A model generated the notes under the pieces. It made no database searches. It was given only the letters and a program-made list of their open reading frames with translations, and was not told the DNA's origin. Positions 32,815 through 40,970 of a stretch of 64,000 bases of DNA are shown piece by piece. The DNA comes from Curtobacterium sp. TC1 (GTDB lineage: Bacteria > Actinomycetota > Actinomycetes > Actinomycetales > Microbacteriaceae), in the NCBI RefSeq assembly GCF_019844075.1, contig NZ_CP081964.1, positions 682,001 through 746,000 on the forward strand, written 5' to 3'. Every line of letters starts with the position of its first letter. Positions within the stretch are counted from its first letter, which is position 1. Both the position numbers and the translations under genes were made by a program.

Positions 32815-34341
32815 GTGTCCGACCAGAACACGACCGGCACCCCGTCCGGCACCCCCACCACCACGACCAACTCCGGCGCTCCCGTCTCGAGCGACGAGCA
32901 CTCGATGGGCGTCGGGGCCGACGGCCCCCTCGCGCTGCACGACCACTACCTGGTCGAGAAGCTCGCCCAGTTCAACCGCGAGCGCGTGCCGGAGCGCGTC
33001 GTCCACGCGAAGGGCGGCGGAGCGTTCGGTACCTTCACCGTCACGCAGGACATCAGCAAGTACACCCGCGCCGCGTTCCTGCAGCCGGGCCAGCAGACCG
33101 AGATGCTCACGCGCTTCTCGTCCGTCGCCGGCGAGCAGGGTTCGCCCGACACCTGGCGTGACCCCCGTGGGTTCGCGCTGAAGTTCTACACGTCCGAGGG
33201 CAACTACGACCTCGTCGGCAACAACACCCCCGTCTTCTTCATCCGCGACGGCATCAAGTTCCCCGACTTCATCCGTTCGCAGAAGCGCCTGCCCGGCTCG
33301 CACCTGCGCGACCACGACATGCAGTGGGACTTCTGGACCCTGTCGCCCGAGTCGGCGCACCAGGTCACCTGGCTCATGGGCGACCGTGGCCTGCCGGCGA
33401 GCTGGCGCGAGATGGACGGCTTCGGTTCGCACACCTACCAGTGGATCAACGCCGAGGGCGAGCGCTTCTGGGTGAAGTACCACTTCCTGACCGAGCAGGG
33501 CCACAAGACCCTGACGCAGGAGGACGCCGACCGCATCGCCGGTGAGGACGCGGACTTCCACATCCGTGACCTGCACGCCGCGATCGAGCGTGGCGACTTC
33601 CCGCGCTGGACGCTCAAGGTGCAGATCATGCCCTACGCGGACGCCGAGTCGTACCGGTTCAACCCGTTCGACCTGACGAAGGTGTGGCCGCACGCGGACT
33701 ACCCGCTCATCGAGGTCGGCACGATGGAGCTCAACCGCAACCCGGAGAACTACTTCGCGCAGATCGAGCAGGCGACGTTCGCGCCGTCGAACTTCGTGCC
33801 CGGCATCGCGGCGAGCCCCGACAAGATGCTCCTGGCGCGCATCTTCAGCTACGCGGACGCCCACCGCTACCGCGTCGGCACGAACCACGCGCAGCTGCCG
33901 GTGAACGCCCCGAAGAACGAGGTGCACTCGTACTCGAAGGACGGCGCCATGCGCTTCGACTTCCAGAAGTCCGAGGTGCCGGTGTACGCCCCGAACTCGC
34001 TCGGTGGCGCGCACGCCGACCCGACCGCGACCGACGACGTGCCCGGTTGGGAGTCGGGCGGCGCGCTGCAGCGTTCCGCGGCGACCCTCCACCCGGAGGA
34101 CGACGACTTCGGACAGGCCGGCACGATGGTCCGCGAGGTCCTCGACGACGCCGCCCGTGAGCGCCTGGTCGGCAACATCGCCGGTCACGTCTCGAAGGTG
34201 ACGCGTGACGACCTGCGCGAGCGTGTCTTCGCGTACTGGACGAACGTCGACGCCGACCTCGGTGCGCGCGTGCGCGCCGCGGTCGTGCCGAGCGCGCCGG
34301 GTTCGAACGAGGACCCGGAGACGGTGGCCGTCGAGGCGTGA
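32815..34341 (+). CDS. katA: Monofunctional haem catalase
   Basis: A 508-residue clade 3-size catalase converting hydrogen peroxide to water and oxygen. The distal His is at about 64 ([13 protein letters not shown]), distal Asn at about 136-137 (GNNTPVFF) and the proximal haem Tyr at about 346 ([14 protein letters not shown]). GTG start 4 nt after AAGGAGG (32804-32810), a strong ribosome site. The N-terminal 26 residues are Thr/Ser/Pro-rich and not part of the fold. Probably controlled by the upstream Fur-type gene. It ends at the palindrome 34359-34402. Confidence 0.96.
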   Translation: MSDQNTTGTPSGTPTTTTNSGAPVSSDEHSMGVGADGPLALHDHYLVEKLAQFNRERVPERVVHAKGGGAFGTFTVTQDISKYTRAAFLQPGQQTEMLTRFSSVAGEQGSPDTWRDPRGFALKFYTSEGNYDLVGNNTPVFFIRDGIKFPDFIRSQKRLPGSHLRDHDMQWDFWTLSPESAHQVTWLMGDRGLPASWREMDGFGSHTYQWINAEGERFWVKYHFLTEQGHKTLTQEDADRIAGEDADFHIRDLHAAIERGDFPRWTLKVQIMPYADAESYRFNPFDLTKVWPHADYPLIEVGTMELNRNPENYFAQIEQATFAPSNFVPGIAASPDKMLLARIFSYADAHRYRVGTNHAQLPVNAPKNEVHSYSKDGAMRFDFQKSEVPVYAPNSLGGAHADPTATDDVPGWESGGALQRSAATLHPEDDDFGQAGTMVREVLDDAARERLVGNIAGHVSKVTRDDLRERVFAYWTNVDADLGARVRAAVVPSAPGSNEDPETVAVEA

Positions 34342-34358
34342 GCCCAGACCGCAACGAG

Positions 34359-34402
34359 CGGACGGGAGGCCCGGTACCAGCTGGTACCGGGCCTCCCGTC
34401 CG
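34359..34402. terminator. 44-bp perfect palindrome between katA and a GNAT gene
   Basis: 22-bp arms with no unpaired centre (34359-34380 and 34381-34402), including GGACGGGAGGCCCG. It lies 17 nt after the katA stop and 16 nt before the end of the convergent gene, so it probably terminates both. Confidence 0.82.
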
Positions 34403-34418
34403 TTGGTCTGAAGCGGTT

Positions 34419-34985
34419 CTAGACCTGCTGGCCGTTCAGCCAGATCGGTCCTGCTGGCCAGTCCTCGAGCTGTGCTGCCACCGGCAGCACCATCCAGCCG
34501 CCCTGGTCGGTCATCGGCAGGCCGGCGCCCTCGGCCGTGAAGGCCGTGTAGTCGGCGACCACGTCGTCGAAGTGGTGCCAGCCGAGGTTCGCGTAGAAGG
34601 GGATGCGGTTCTCGCCCGCGCCGAGGAATCCGTACGGCACCGCCAGGCCCTCGAGCACCGCGTGTGCCCGCTCCATGAGTTCGCGGCCCTTGCCCGTTCC
34701 CTGCAGTCGGGGCGACACGGCGACGAGACCGGTGTCGCCGACGAGCACGTCCTGGCCGCCGACCGTGATGAACATGCGGCGGATCCCGACGTGCGCCAGG
34801 ACGACGCCGTCCTGGTCGCGGGCGAGGACCCGGCGCTCGGGCTGCATGCCGGACCAGCTGCGGCCGCCCACGTACCAGTGGGACCAGTCCGGGAACGCCT
34901 GCCCCAGCAGCGCTGCGATCGCTTCGTGGTCGGGGAGTGAGAGGGAGCTCTCCTCGAGCACCTCCCACCGGATGTCATCAGTCAC
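34419..34985 (-). CDS. GNAT family N-acetyltransferase
   Basis: 188 residues. The acetyl-CoA loop is AVSPRLQGTGKGRELM, following the strand VLVGDTGLV, and the C-terminal FLGAGENRIPFYANLGW matches the GNAT beta-bulge segment. GTG start in VTDDIRWEVLEESSLS; upstream in-frame sequence is intergenic hairpin DNA. The acceptor is unknown, and the gene is convergent with katA. Confidence 0.85.
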   Translation of the reverse strand: MTDDIRWEVLEESSLSLPDHEAIAALLGQAFPDWSHWYVGGRSWSGMQPERRVLARDQDGVVLAHVGIRRMFITVGGQDVLVGDTGLVAVSPRLQGTGKGRELMERAHAVLEGLAVPYGFLGAGENRIPFYANLGWHHFDDVVADYTAFTAEGAGLPMTDQGGWMVLPVAAQLEDWPAGPIWLNGQQV

Positions 34986-35036
34986 GCGTCCATCCTGCCC
35001 GGATGTGGTGGAGGTCGTTGCGTCCGCTTGGTCCGG

Positions 35037-35083
35037 CAAAGCGACAGATCGCCGCGAACCGTTCGCGGCGATCTGTCGCTTTG
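35037..35083. repeat. 23-bp-arm palindrome with GCGACA core
   Basis: Arms 35037-35059 and 35061-35083 (CAAAGCGACAGATCGCCGCG then AAC, and complement) around one central base. A partial third copy of one end, GATCTGTCGCTCTGG, lies at 35111-35125. It sits between divergent genes, so a simple terminator role is unlikely. Confidence 0.75.
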
Positions 35084-35138
35084 GCGGGCGCCTCGCGCCG
35101 GGATTGCGCGGATCTGTCGCTCTGGTGCAGCCGACGGA

Positions 35139-35168
35139 CCCATTTGGTTGACGCGTCAACCAAATGGG
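35139..35168. promoter_or_regulatory. 30-bp palindromic operator at the VOC gene promoter
   Basis: Perfect inverted repeat with arms CCCATTTGGTTGACG (35139-35153) and complement (35154-35168). TTGACG (35148-35153) is a good -35, 17 bp before CACACT (35171-35176), which is 6 nt from the ATG at 35183. A repressor here would cover the -35 of a leaderless promoter. Confidence 0.72.
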
Positions 35169-35182
35169 CGCACACTGGTGCC

Positions 35183-36067
35183 ATGCACACGCAGGATCTC
35201 CTCGCCGCCGACACCGGGATGGGCGCCGTCACCCTCCGCGTCGCGAACCTCGACCGGATGATCGGCTACTACCGCGACGCCGTCCAGCTCGCGCTGCTCT
35301 CGAACGAGGGCGGCGTCGCCGTGCTGGGGCGACCGGGCGCCGGTGGTCTGGCGATCCCGATCGTGATCCTCGAGCACGCGCCGTCGATGCAGCACGCGGG
35401 CCCCCACGACGCCGGCCTGTTCCACACCGCGATCCTGTTCGACACCCGGGCAGACCTGGCCGCGGCGCTGTACTCGGTCGCGACGAAGTTCCCGCAGACC
35501 TTCACCGGCAGCGCCGACCACCTGGTGAGCAACGCGTTCTACTTCACCGATCCCGAGGGCAACGGCGTCGAGCTGTACTGGGACCGCGACCGCACCGAGT
35601 GGTCGTGGACCCACGGCATGGTCGACATGGACACGAAGTACGTCGACCCGAACGCGTTCCTGCAGGAGCACCTGACGCAGGACGCCCTGGACACCGCCGC
35701 GGCACGCCCCGGCAAGGTCGGCCACGTGCACCTGTCGGTCGGCGACGTCGCCAGCGCGAAGGCGTTCTACGTCGACAAGCTCGGCTTCGCGACGACGGCC
35801 GGGTGGGGTGAGGCCCTGTTCGTCAGCGCCGGCGGGTACCACCACCACATGGCGATGAACACCTGGAACTCCCGCGGGGCCGGGCGCCGCCAGCTCGCCC
35901 TCGGGCTCGGACTCGTGCGGATCGAGGTGCCGGGGGCCGACGACCTCGGCGCCCTCGTGTCGCGCATGCACGACACCGGGGTGCAGACCGCCGACGACGG
36001 CCGGACGGTCGCGTTCGAGGACCCGTGGGCGAACCGCATCGAGGTGACCGCGCCCGGTCGCGGCTGA
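35183..36067 (+). CDS. VOC family protein with two glyoxalase/dioxygenase domains
   Basis: 294 residues with two vicinal-oxygen-chelate domains (about 14-130 and 175-290), the layout of CatE-type extradiol ring-cleaving dioxygenases. In the second domain the metal ligands are visible: His in VGHVHLSV, His in GYHHHMA and Glu in NRIEVTAP. The first domain lacks the first His (GAVTLRV). A role in catechol, quinone or aldehyde detoxification is likely. It is probably controlled by a repressor binding the palindrome at 35139-35168; no regulator gene is adjacent. It is convergent with the SDR gene and separated from it by the nested hairpin 36080-36151. Confidence 0.87.
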   Translation: MHTQDLLAADTGMGAVTLRVANLDRMIGYYRDAVQLALLSNEGGVAVLGRPGAGGLAIPIVILEHAPSMQHAGPHDAGLFHTAILFDTRADLAAALYSVATKFPQTFTGSADHLVSNAFYFTDPEGNGVELYWDRDRTEWSWTHGMVDMDTKYVDPNAFLQEHLTQDALDTAAARPGKVGHVHLSVGDVASAKAFYVDKLGFATTAGWGEALFVSAGGYHHHMAMNTWNSRGAGRRQLALGLGLVRIEVPGADDLGALVSRMHDTGVQTADDGRTVAFEDPWANRIEVTAPGRG

Positions 36068-36079
36068 GCCCGCGGGGCG

Positions 36080-36151
36080 GCCGAGACTCGGGCTGAGCGA
36101 CACTCCTCGCCCCCGCGGCCCCGAGAAGTGTCGCTGACCCCGAGTCTCGGC
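36080..36151. repeat. Nested inverted repeats between convergent genes
   Basis: Outer arms GCCGAGACTCGGG (36080-36092) and complement (36139-36151); inner arms AGCGACACT (36096-36104) and complement (36127-36135); short asymmetric spacers between. Probably a bidirectional terminator; the inner arm contains the GCGACA word seen in other hairpins here. Confidence 0.72.
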
Positions 36152-36175
36152 ACTCCCACCCGCGGCCGCCGCCGG

Positions 36176-36961
36176 TCACGCGCGGTTCGAGATCCCGCCG
36201 TCGGACGTCAGCAGCTGCCCGTTCACCCAGGCGCCCTGCTCCGAGCAGAGGAACCCGACGAGCGCCGCGGTGTCCGACGGGCGTCCGAGCCGGCCGAGCG
36301 GCGTCCCCTCGACCGCCCAGCGCTTGACGTCGTCGGACATCCACCCGGTGTCGTTCGGACCGGGGTTCACGACGTTCGCGCTGACGCCCAGGCTGCCGAG
36401 CTCCTTCGCGGCGCCGAACACGATGCGGTCGAGCGCACCCTTCGAAGCCCCGTACGGCAGGTTGTACGCGATGTGGTCGCTCGTCAGTGCGACGATCCGC
36501 CGACGGTCGCGTGGTGCGGCGTCGCCGGCGCGCTCGAGTGCGGCCGCGTACGCCTGCACGAGCAGGAACGGCGCGCGGGCGTTGACGGCGAAGTGCCGGT
36601 CCCACGACTCGACGGTCGTGGTCCGGAAGTCCGAGTCCACCGATTCGCAGTGCGACATCACCAGCGCGGTGACGGGTGCGCCCGCCTCCGTCTCGGCACG
36701 GCCGACCAGCGCGGCAGCCTGTTCCGGGTCCTCCAGGTCGACCGGGAGGCGCGTCACGCGTGCGCCCACCGACTCGCACTCCTGCACGACGGACTCGACT
36801 CCGTCGGGATCCGCCCCACCGCTCACGCGGTCGTCGTACGGGCCCCACCACGAGATGGCCAGGTCCCAGCCGTCGGTCGCCAGCCGGGTGGCGAGCGCCG
36901 CGCCGATGCCGGCTCTGCGGCCCACGCCGGTCACCAGGGCGAGTGGTCGTGCGGACGTCAT
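36176..36961 (-). CDS. Short-chain dehydrogenase/reductase
   Basis: A 261-residue classical SDR with the cofactor motif TGVGRRAGIGAALA, a catalytic Ser in ALTSDHIAYN, and Tyr-Lys in YGASKGALDR. PGPNDTGWM follows the substrate loop, and the C-terminus GQLLTSDGG is typical of FabG-like members. The substrate is unknown. ATG with GAGGAGG just upstream on this strand, one of the clearer ribosome sites in the window. Confidence 0.92.
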   Translation of the reverse strand: MTSARPLALVTGVGRRAGIGAALATRLATDGWDLAISWWGPYDDRVSGGADPDGVESVVQECESVGARVTRLPVDLEDPEQAAALVGRAETEAGAPVTALVMSHCESVDSDFRTTTVESWDRHFAVNARAPFLLVQAYAAALERAGDAAPRDRRRIVALTSDHIAYNLPYGASKGALDRIVFGAAKELGSLGVSANVVNPGPNDTGWMSDDVKRWAVEGTPLGRLGRPSDTAALVGFLCSEQGAWVNGQLLTSDGGISNRA

Positions 36962-37088
36962 GCGGGCCTCCTCTTCGGTGCTCCGTCGCACCGATCGCCA
37001 CCCAGTCTGCCGGAACCGGGCACGCTCGTGGCCATCGCACTCGGCGTCCTGTCGGCGAGGAGCGGCACGCGAGGGCCAAGATGGACGG

Positions 37089-37655
37089 ATGCCACGCACA
37101 CGACCACCGCTCGGACGCGGACGCGGACCCCGCGGCGGTCGTCCGGACCCGCGCGACCTGCCGATCGAGCACGTCCGCGACCGGATGTCGTCCTACATCT
37201 ACGGCAACATCACGGTGCTCGCCGCCGCGATCGCCGTCGACCCGGCCGCCATCCACCACGGTTCGGCGAGCTGGGCCGTCCTGGCGACCGCGGTCCTGAC
37301 CTACCTGGCGCACGTGCTCGCGCACCTGGTGGCACACGGGCTCGGCGGCGACGAGTCCGAGACCGACGACGCGCGGCGCGAATCGGTCGTGACGATCATG
37401 CGGAACGCGAACCCCATCGCGACGTCCGGGCTCATCCCCGCGGTGCTGTACGCGGTGGCGTGGGCCGGGTGGATCCCGGCGGGGTGGGCGCAGACGGCCG
37501 CCCTGGTCATCCTGGTCGTGCGCATCGGGATGGTCGGCGTCTTCATGCAGCGGTTCAGTGGCAAGCGCCCCACGTTCCTCGGGCTCTGGGGCGGCATCGT
37601 GCTGGCCGCCGTGGCGTTCGTGATCGGTCTCGTGAAGGTGGTGTTGACGCATTGA
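37089..37655 (+). CDS. Hypothetical four-helix membrane protein
   Basis: 188 residues, family not recognised. A basic, Pro/Arg/Gly-rich N-terminus of about 25 residues is followed by four predicted helices with YGNITVLAAAIAVDP and YLAHVLAHLVAHGLGGDE (His-rich) in the first pair and MRNANPIATSGLIPAVLYAV in the second. Its TGA overlaps the TTG start of the signal peptidase gene (TTGA), so the two are coupled, hinting at an envelope role. Confidence 0.75.
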   Translation: MPRTRPPLGRGRGPRGGRPDPRDLPIEHVRDRMSSYIYGNITVLAAAIAVDPAAIHHGSASWAVLATAVLTYLAHVLAHLVAHGLGGDESETDDARRESVVTIMRNANPIATSGLIPAVLYAVAWAGWIPAGWAQTAALVILVVRIGMVGVFMQRFSGKRPTFLGLWGGIVLAAVAFVIGLVKVVLTH

Positions 37656-38272
37656 GTGCCGCCGAGTCCGAGCCGAAGCCGAAGCGGGCCGGCTGGAGGT
37701 TCGTCCGCGACCTCGTGGTCATCGTCGTCGTGGCGCTGCTGGCGTCGTTCCTGGTGAAGACCTACCTGGTCCGGTCCTTCTACATCCCCTCCGCGTCGAT
37801 GGAGAACACGCTGCTGGTCGGCGACCGCGTGCTCGTCAACGAACTCGTCCCCGGCGCCGTCCCGCTGCAGCGCGGTGACGTCGTCGTGTTCCAGGACCCG
37901 GGCGGCTGGCTCGGCACCGGGCAGGGCGACGACCTGATCAAGCGCGTGATCGGCCTGCCCGGCGACACCGTCTCGTGCTGCGGCACCGGTGGTCACCTGT
38001 CGGTGAACGGCCACCCGGTCGACGAACCGTACGTGGTGCCCGAGATCGGGTCGGACCGGGTCTCCGGCACCGACTTCGACATCACCGTGCCGAAGGGGCG
38101 CATCTGGGTGATGGGCGACAACCGGTACAACTCGGCCGACTCCCGTGTGCACGGCACCGTCCCGGTCGACGACGTGGTCGGTCGTGCGTTCATCACCACG
38201 TGGCCGGTGTCGCGGTGGACGGTGCTCTCGCGGTACGCCGACGAGTGGGACCAGGTGCCGGACCCGTCCTGA
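37652..38272 (+). CDS. lepB: Signal peptidase I
   Basis: A 206-residue membrane-anchored serine protease that removes Sec and Tat signal peptides. One helix (about 20-37) is followed by the catalytic Ser49 in IPSASMENTL, Lys97 in DDLIKRVIGLPGD, and box E GDNRYNSADSR. The TTG start overlaps the preceding stop. Longer upstream reading is out of context with the family. It may serve the secreted proteins in this window. Confidence 0.95.
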   Translation: MSAAESEPKPKRAGWRFVRDLVVIVVVALLASFLVKTYLVRSFYIPSASMENTLLVGDRVLVNELVPGAVPLQRGDVVVFQDPGGWLGTGQGDDLIKRVIGLPGDTVSCCGTGGHLSVNGHPVDEPYVVPEIGSDRVSGTDFDITVPKGRIWVMGDNRYNSADSRVHGTVPVDDVVGRAFITTWPVSRWTVLSRYADEWDQVPDPS

Positions 38273-38383
38273 GCGGTCCTGAGCGGTCCGGGCGGTCGTT
38301 GCCCGCCCCGGCCGTCCGGTGCGGTAGCGTTCCGGTTCCCGGGCCGGACCGTCCGGCGCGGGGCGGGGGGAGGCACTGTTCCG

Positions 38384-39235
38384 ATGGACGCTGTGCCCGA
38401 CGACGCTGCGCCGATGGACGCTGAGCCCATGGACGCTGTGCCGATGGACTACGTGACCGGGGGTGACGCGGACCTGTCGATCCGGCGCATCGGGACGCAC
38501 GGACACCGGTCCGGCACGATCGGACCCCGTCCGGACCACGTGGTCTTCTGGCTCGCCGACGGCCGTGCCCGTCTGACCGCGGACGACGGCTCGTGCTGGG
38601 ACGTCGGCGTCGAACGCCCGATGATGCTCTCCGCGTCGGTGGCGTACGGCTTCGACACCGACGCGACGGCGATGACCCTGCTGCACCTGGCGCCGGCCCT
38701 GCTCGGCGACCGCGACGGCGTGGCCGAGTTCCGCCAGCCGGACGCCGCCGACCCCCGGATCGAGCCGCTCCGGGCACTGCTCCGCGACGTCACCGATCGG
38801 GTGCTCGACCCGGCGCTGCCGGCCGGCGAGCGGGCCGCGGTGAACCGGCGCATCGCCACCGTCGTGCTGTCCACGTTCGCGCCGTCGCGGTCGGACGTCG
38901 AGCACCGGATGCGCCGCGCGATCCGCTTCGTGCACGACCAGGCCGGCCGGCCGCTCTCGGTGGGCGACATCGCGGCCTCGTGCGGCCTGACCGAGCGCGG
39001 CGTGCAGGCCCTCTTCCGCCGGCGTCTCGCAGTGACGCCGATGCAGTACCTGCGCGAGGTCCGACTCGACCGGGTCCACCTCGAGCTCGGGCGCTCACGC
39101 TCCGGAGTCCTGCTGGTGGGCGACGTCGCCCGTCGCTGGCAGTTCACGCACCTCGGACGCTTCGCCGCGCACTACCGCGCACGCTTCGGCGAGCAGCCGC
39201 ACGAGACGATCGCGCGGGGTCCCGGCGCGGTCTGA
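38384..39235 (+). CDS. AraC family transcriptional regulator
   Basis: 283 residues with a C-terminal double helix-turn-helix (IAASCGLTERGVQALFRRRL, then YLREVRLDRVHLEL and ARRWQFTHLGRFAAHYRARF) and an N-terminal cupin-like sensor resembling AraC-binding-like domains. The N-terminus is odd: MDAVPDDAAPMDAEPMDAVP comes from imperfect 15-bp DNA repeats that create several in-frame ATGs (38384, 38414, 38429 and 38444), so the true start is ambiguous. GGGAGG lies about 11 nt before the first. The neighbouring genes give no clear target. Confidence 0.85.
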   Translation: MDAVPDDAAPMDAEPMDAVPMDYVTGGDADLSIRRIGTHGHRSGTIGPRPDHVVFWLADGRARLTADDGSCWDVGVERPMMLSASVAYGFDTDATAMTLLHLAPALLGDRDGVAEFRQPDAADPRIEPLRALLRDVTDRVLDPALPAGERAAVNRRIATVVLSTFAPSRSDVEHRMRRAIRFVHDQAGRPLSVGDIAASCGLTERGVQALFRRRLAVTPMQYLREVRLDRVHLELGRSRSGVLLVGDVARRWQFTHLGRFAAHYRARFGEQPHETIARGPGAV

Positions 39236-39247
39236 GGCGACGGGCGC

Positions 39248-39568
39248 TCAGCAGCCCGTCGTCGTCAGCGTGACCGTCGCGACGGCGTCGTTCGTCACCG
39301 TCGTCGTCTGCGGGCACAGCTCGCCAGCACGCACCGTGACCTTGCCGAGCGGGACGCCCGCGAAGTCCGCGGTGCCGCCGGGGAACACCCGCTGGTGCTC
39401 CGACAGCTTGCCCGTCGACGCGAAGACCTTCACCTCGTACGGGTGGTCGGCGGCGTTGTCCGACACTGTGACCGAGACCTGGCCGGTGGAGTCGTGGGCG
39501 CCGCACCCCGCGAGCGTCAGCAGGGCCGCCGCAGCGAGGGCGACGGTGGGCAGGACGGGGCGGGACAC
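39248..39568 (-). CDS. Small secreted lipoprotein, function unknown
   Basis: 106 residues with a lipoprotein signal peptide; lipobox LAGC gives an acylated Cys at 22. The mature part is rich in beta-strand pattern (VSVTVSDNAADHPYEVKVF, VTVRAGELCPQTTTV) and ends in TTTGC, giving two further Cys that could form a disulfide. GTG start with TACCCT 6 nt upstream and no ribosome site. It is convergent with the AraC gene. Confidence 0.78.
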   Translation of the reverse strand: MSRPVLPTVALAAAALLTLAGCGAHDSTGQVSVTVSDNAADHPYEVKVFASTGKLSEHQRVFPGGTADFAGVPLGKVTVRAGELCPQTTTVTNDAVATVTLTTTGC

Positions 39569-39574
39569 GCGTCC

Positions 39575-39580
39575 AGGGTA
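39575..39580 (-). promoter_or_regulatory. -10 box of the small lipoprotein gene
   Basis: TACCCT on the minus strand, 6 nt before the GTG at 39568, consistent with a leaderless transcript. Confidence 0.5.
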
Positions 39581-39699
39581 GTCCGGCGCCGGATCGGTCC
39601 GGGCCGGGGACGACCGTCGCGTGCACTCGGCGTGCCTGCCCCGTGGACTGGGGTGGTGCGTCCTCCGTAGTGGGGACAGGCCCTGTCCGGTTGGCGCGT

Positions 39700-39705
39700 T
39701 AGCGT
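39700..39705 (+). promoter_or_regulatory. -10 box of the GAF-PP2C gene
   Basis: TAGCGT, 6 nt before the ATG at 39712; no Shine-Dalgarno. Confidence 0.55.
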
Positions 39706-39711
39706 GGGTGC

Positions 39712-40917
39712 ATGCACCCGGAGACCGCGACGACCGTCCCAGTCACCAGCGCGACCGACGCCGTGCGCCGAGCAGCACTGCTCGCCGCGCTCGACGTGGT
39801 CGAGGGCGGTGCCGAGGAACGGTTCGACCGGATCACCCGCATCGCGCGTGAGGCCCTCGGCGTGTCCGGCTCGTTCCTGAACCTGGCGGGCGACACCTCG
39901 CTGACGATCAAGTCCCAGCAGAGCGACGCCCACTTCGGACCGGACATCCCGCTGCAGGACACCTTCTGCGGGCGGACGCTGGGGGAGCGCGGCCCCGTGC
40001 TGGTACCCGACGCGCGCACCGACGCCCGATACTCCGACATGCCGATGGTCGTCGGCGACCCGAACGTCCGCTTCTACGCGGGCGTGCCCCTGCGGCTCGG
40101 CGACGACGACGTCAAGGTCGGGACCCTCTGCCTCATCGACCCCGAACCGCGGACCCTCGACGCCGACGAGCTCGCCCTGCTCCAGGAGCTGGGCGTCTGG
40201 GCCGAGCGGGAACTGGCCGCCGGTGCCGACGAGGACCGCCTGCGCTCGGTGCTCGCGGGGCTCGAACCCGGCACGGTCGACGTGCCCGGCTACCGCATCG
40301 CGGGCCTGTCCGTTCCGCACGGCGTCGTCTCCGGCGACTTCCACGACTGGCACCGTTCCGGCGACGACGCGGTGCACCTGACGGTGGCCGACGTCATGGG
40401 CAAGGGCATGTCGGCCGGGCTGCTCGCCGCGAACATCCGCGGCGCCCTGCTCGCCCGCGGCGACGTGGCACCCGACGTCGCCGTCGCCGAGCTCGAGGCG
40501 CAGGTCGCACCCGACCTCAGCCGCGCCGAGTCCTTCGCGACGCTGTTCCACGGCCGGCTCACCCCCTCGACCGGTCGGATCGACTTCACCGACGCCGGAC
40601 ACGGGCTCGTCCTGCAGCTCCGCGACGACGGCGCCGAGCGGATCCTGCGGTCGTCGGACCTGCCGATCGGGCTGCACCCGGCGGGCATCGAACGTGCCTC
40701 GGGATCGCTCGTCATGCGGCCGGGTGACGTGGTCATCGTGGTCAGCGACGGCGCGCTCGAGCTGTGGGACTCCACGCTCGCGTCGCTGTCGCAGCTCGGG
40801 GCGCTCTACCGCGGGTCGCCCGACATCGCGACGTTCCTGCAGCGGGTGCGGTCGCGTGCGGTCGACCACGACCCGGGCGACGACCTGACCGTCGTCGTGG
40901 TCGCGCGCGACCTCTGA
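39712..40917 (+). CDS. GAF-domain PP2C (SpoIIE/RsbU-type) serine/threonine phosphatase
   Basis: 401 residues: a GAF sensor domain (about 35-170, with IPLQDTFCGRTL, FYAGVPLRL and VGTLCLIDPEPR) and a C-terminal SpoIIE phosphatase domain (about 190-400). Metal-binding Asp positions are seen in VVSGDFHDWH, ADVMGKGMSAGL, DAGHG, VVSDGALELW and DDLTVVVV. Such proteins dephosphorylate anti-sigma-factor antagonists in partner-switching stress pathways; no such partner gene is adjacent. Probably leaderless (TAGCGT at 39700-39705). Confidence 0.92.
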   Translation: MHPETATTVPVTSATDAVRRAALLAALDVVEGGAEERFDRITRIAREALGVSGSFLNLAGDTSLTIKSQQSDAHFGPDIPLQDTFCGRTLGERGPVLVPDARTDARYSDMPMVVGDPNVRFYAGVPLRLGDDDVKVGTLCLIDPEPRTLDADELALLQELGVWAERELAAGADEDRLRSVLAGLEPGTVDVPGYRIAGLSVPHGVVSGDFHDWHRSGDDAVHLTVADVMGKGMSAGLLAANIRGALLARGDVAPDVAVAELEAQVAPDLSRAESFATLFHGRLTPSTGRIDFTDAGHGLVLQLRDDGAERILRSSDLPIGLHPAGIERASGSLVMRPGDVVIVVSDGALELWDSTLASLSQLGALYRGSPDIATFLQRVRSRAVDHDPGDDLTVVVVARDL

Positions 40918-40970
40918 CGACGGGCCGTGGGCGGCGGTCGGCAGGCGGTCGCCGTCGGTCGTCCGGCTCG

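Noticed and set aside
32659..34968. 769-codon open frame antisense to katA and the GNAT gene
   Set aside because: Shadow of katA; it crosses a perfect palindrome and two unrelated genes.
36270..37088. Longer N-terminal form of the four-helix membrane protein before lepB
   Set aside because: The extension is antisense to the SDR gene, which has intact catalytic residues; the ATG at 37089 gives a sensible protein.
39248..39568. Plus-strand frame opposite the small lipoprotein gene
   Set aside because: The minus strand has a complete lipobox signal peptide and a -10 box at the expected distance; the plus frame has neither.
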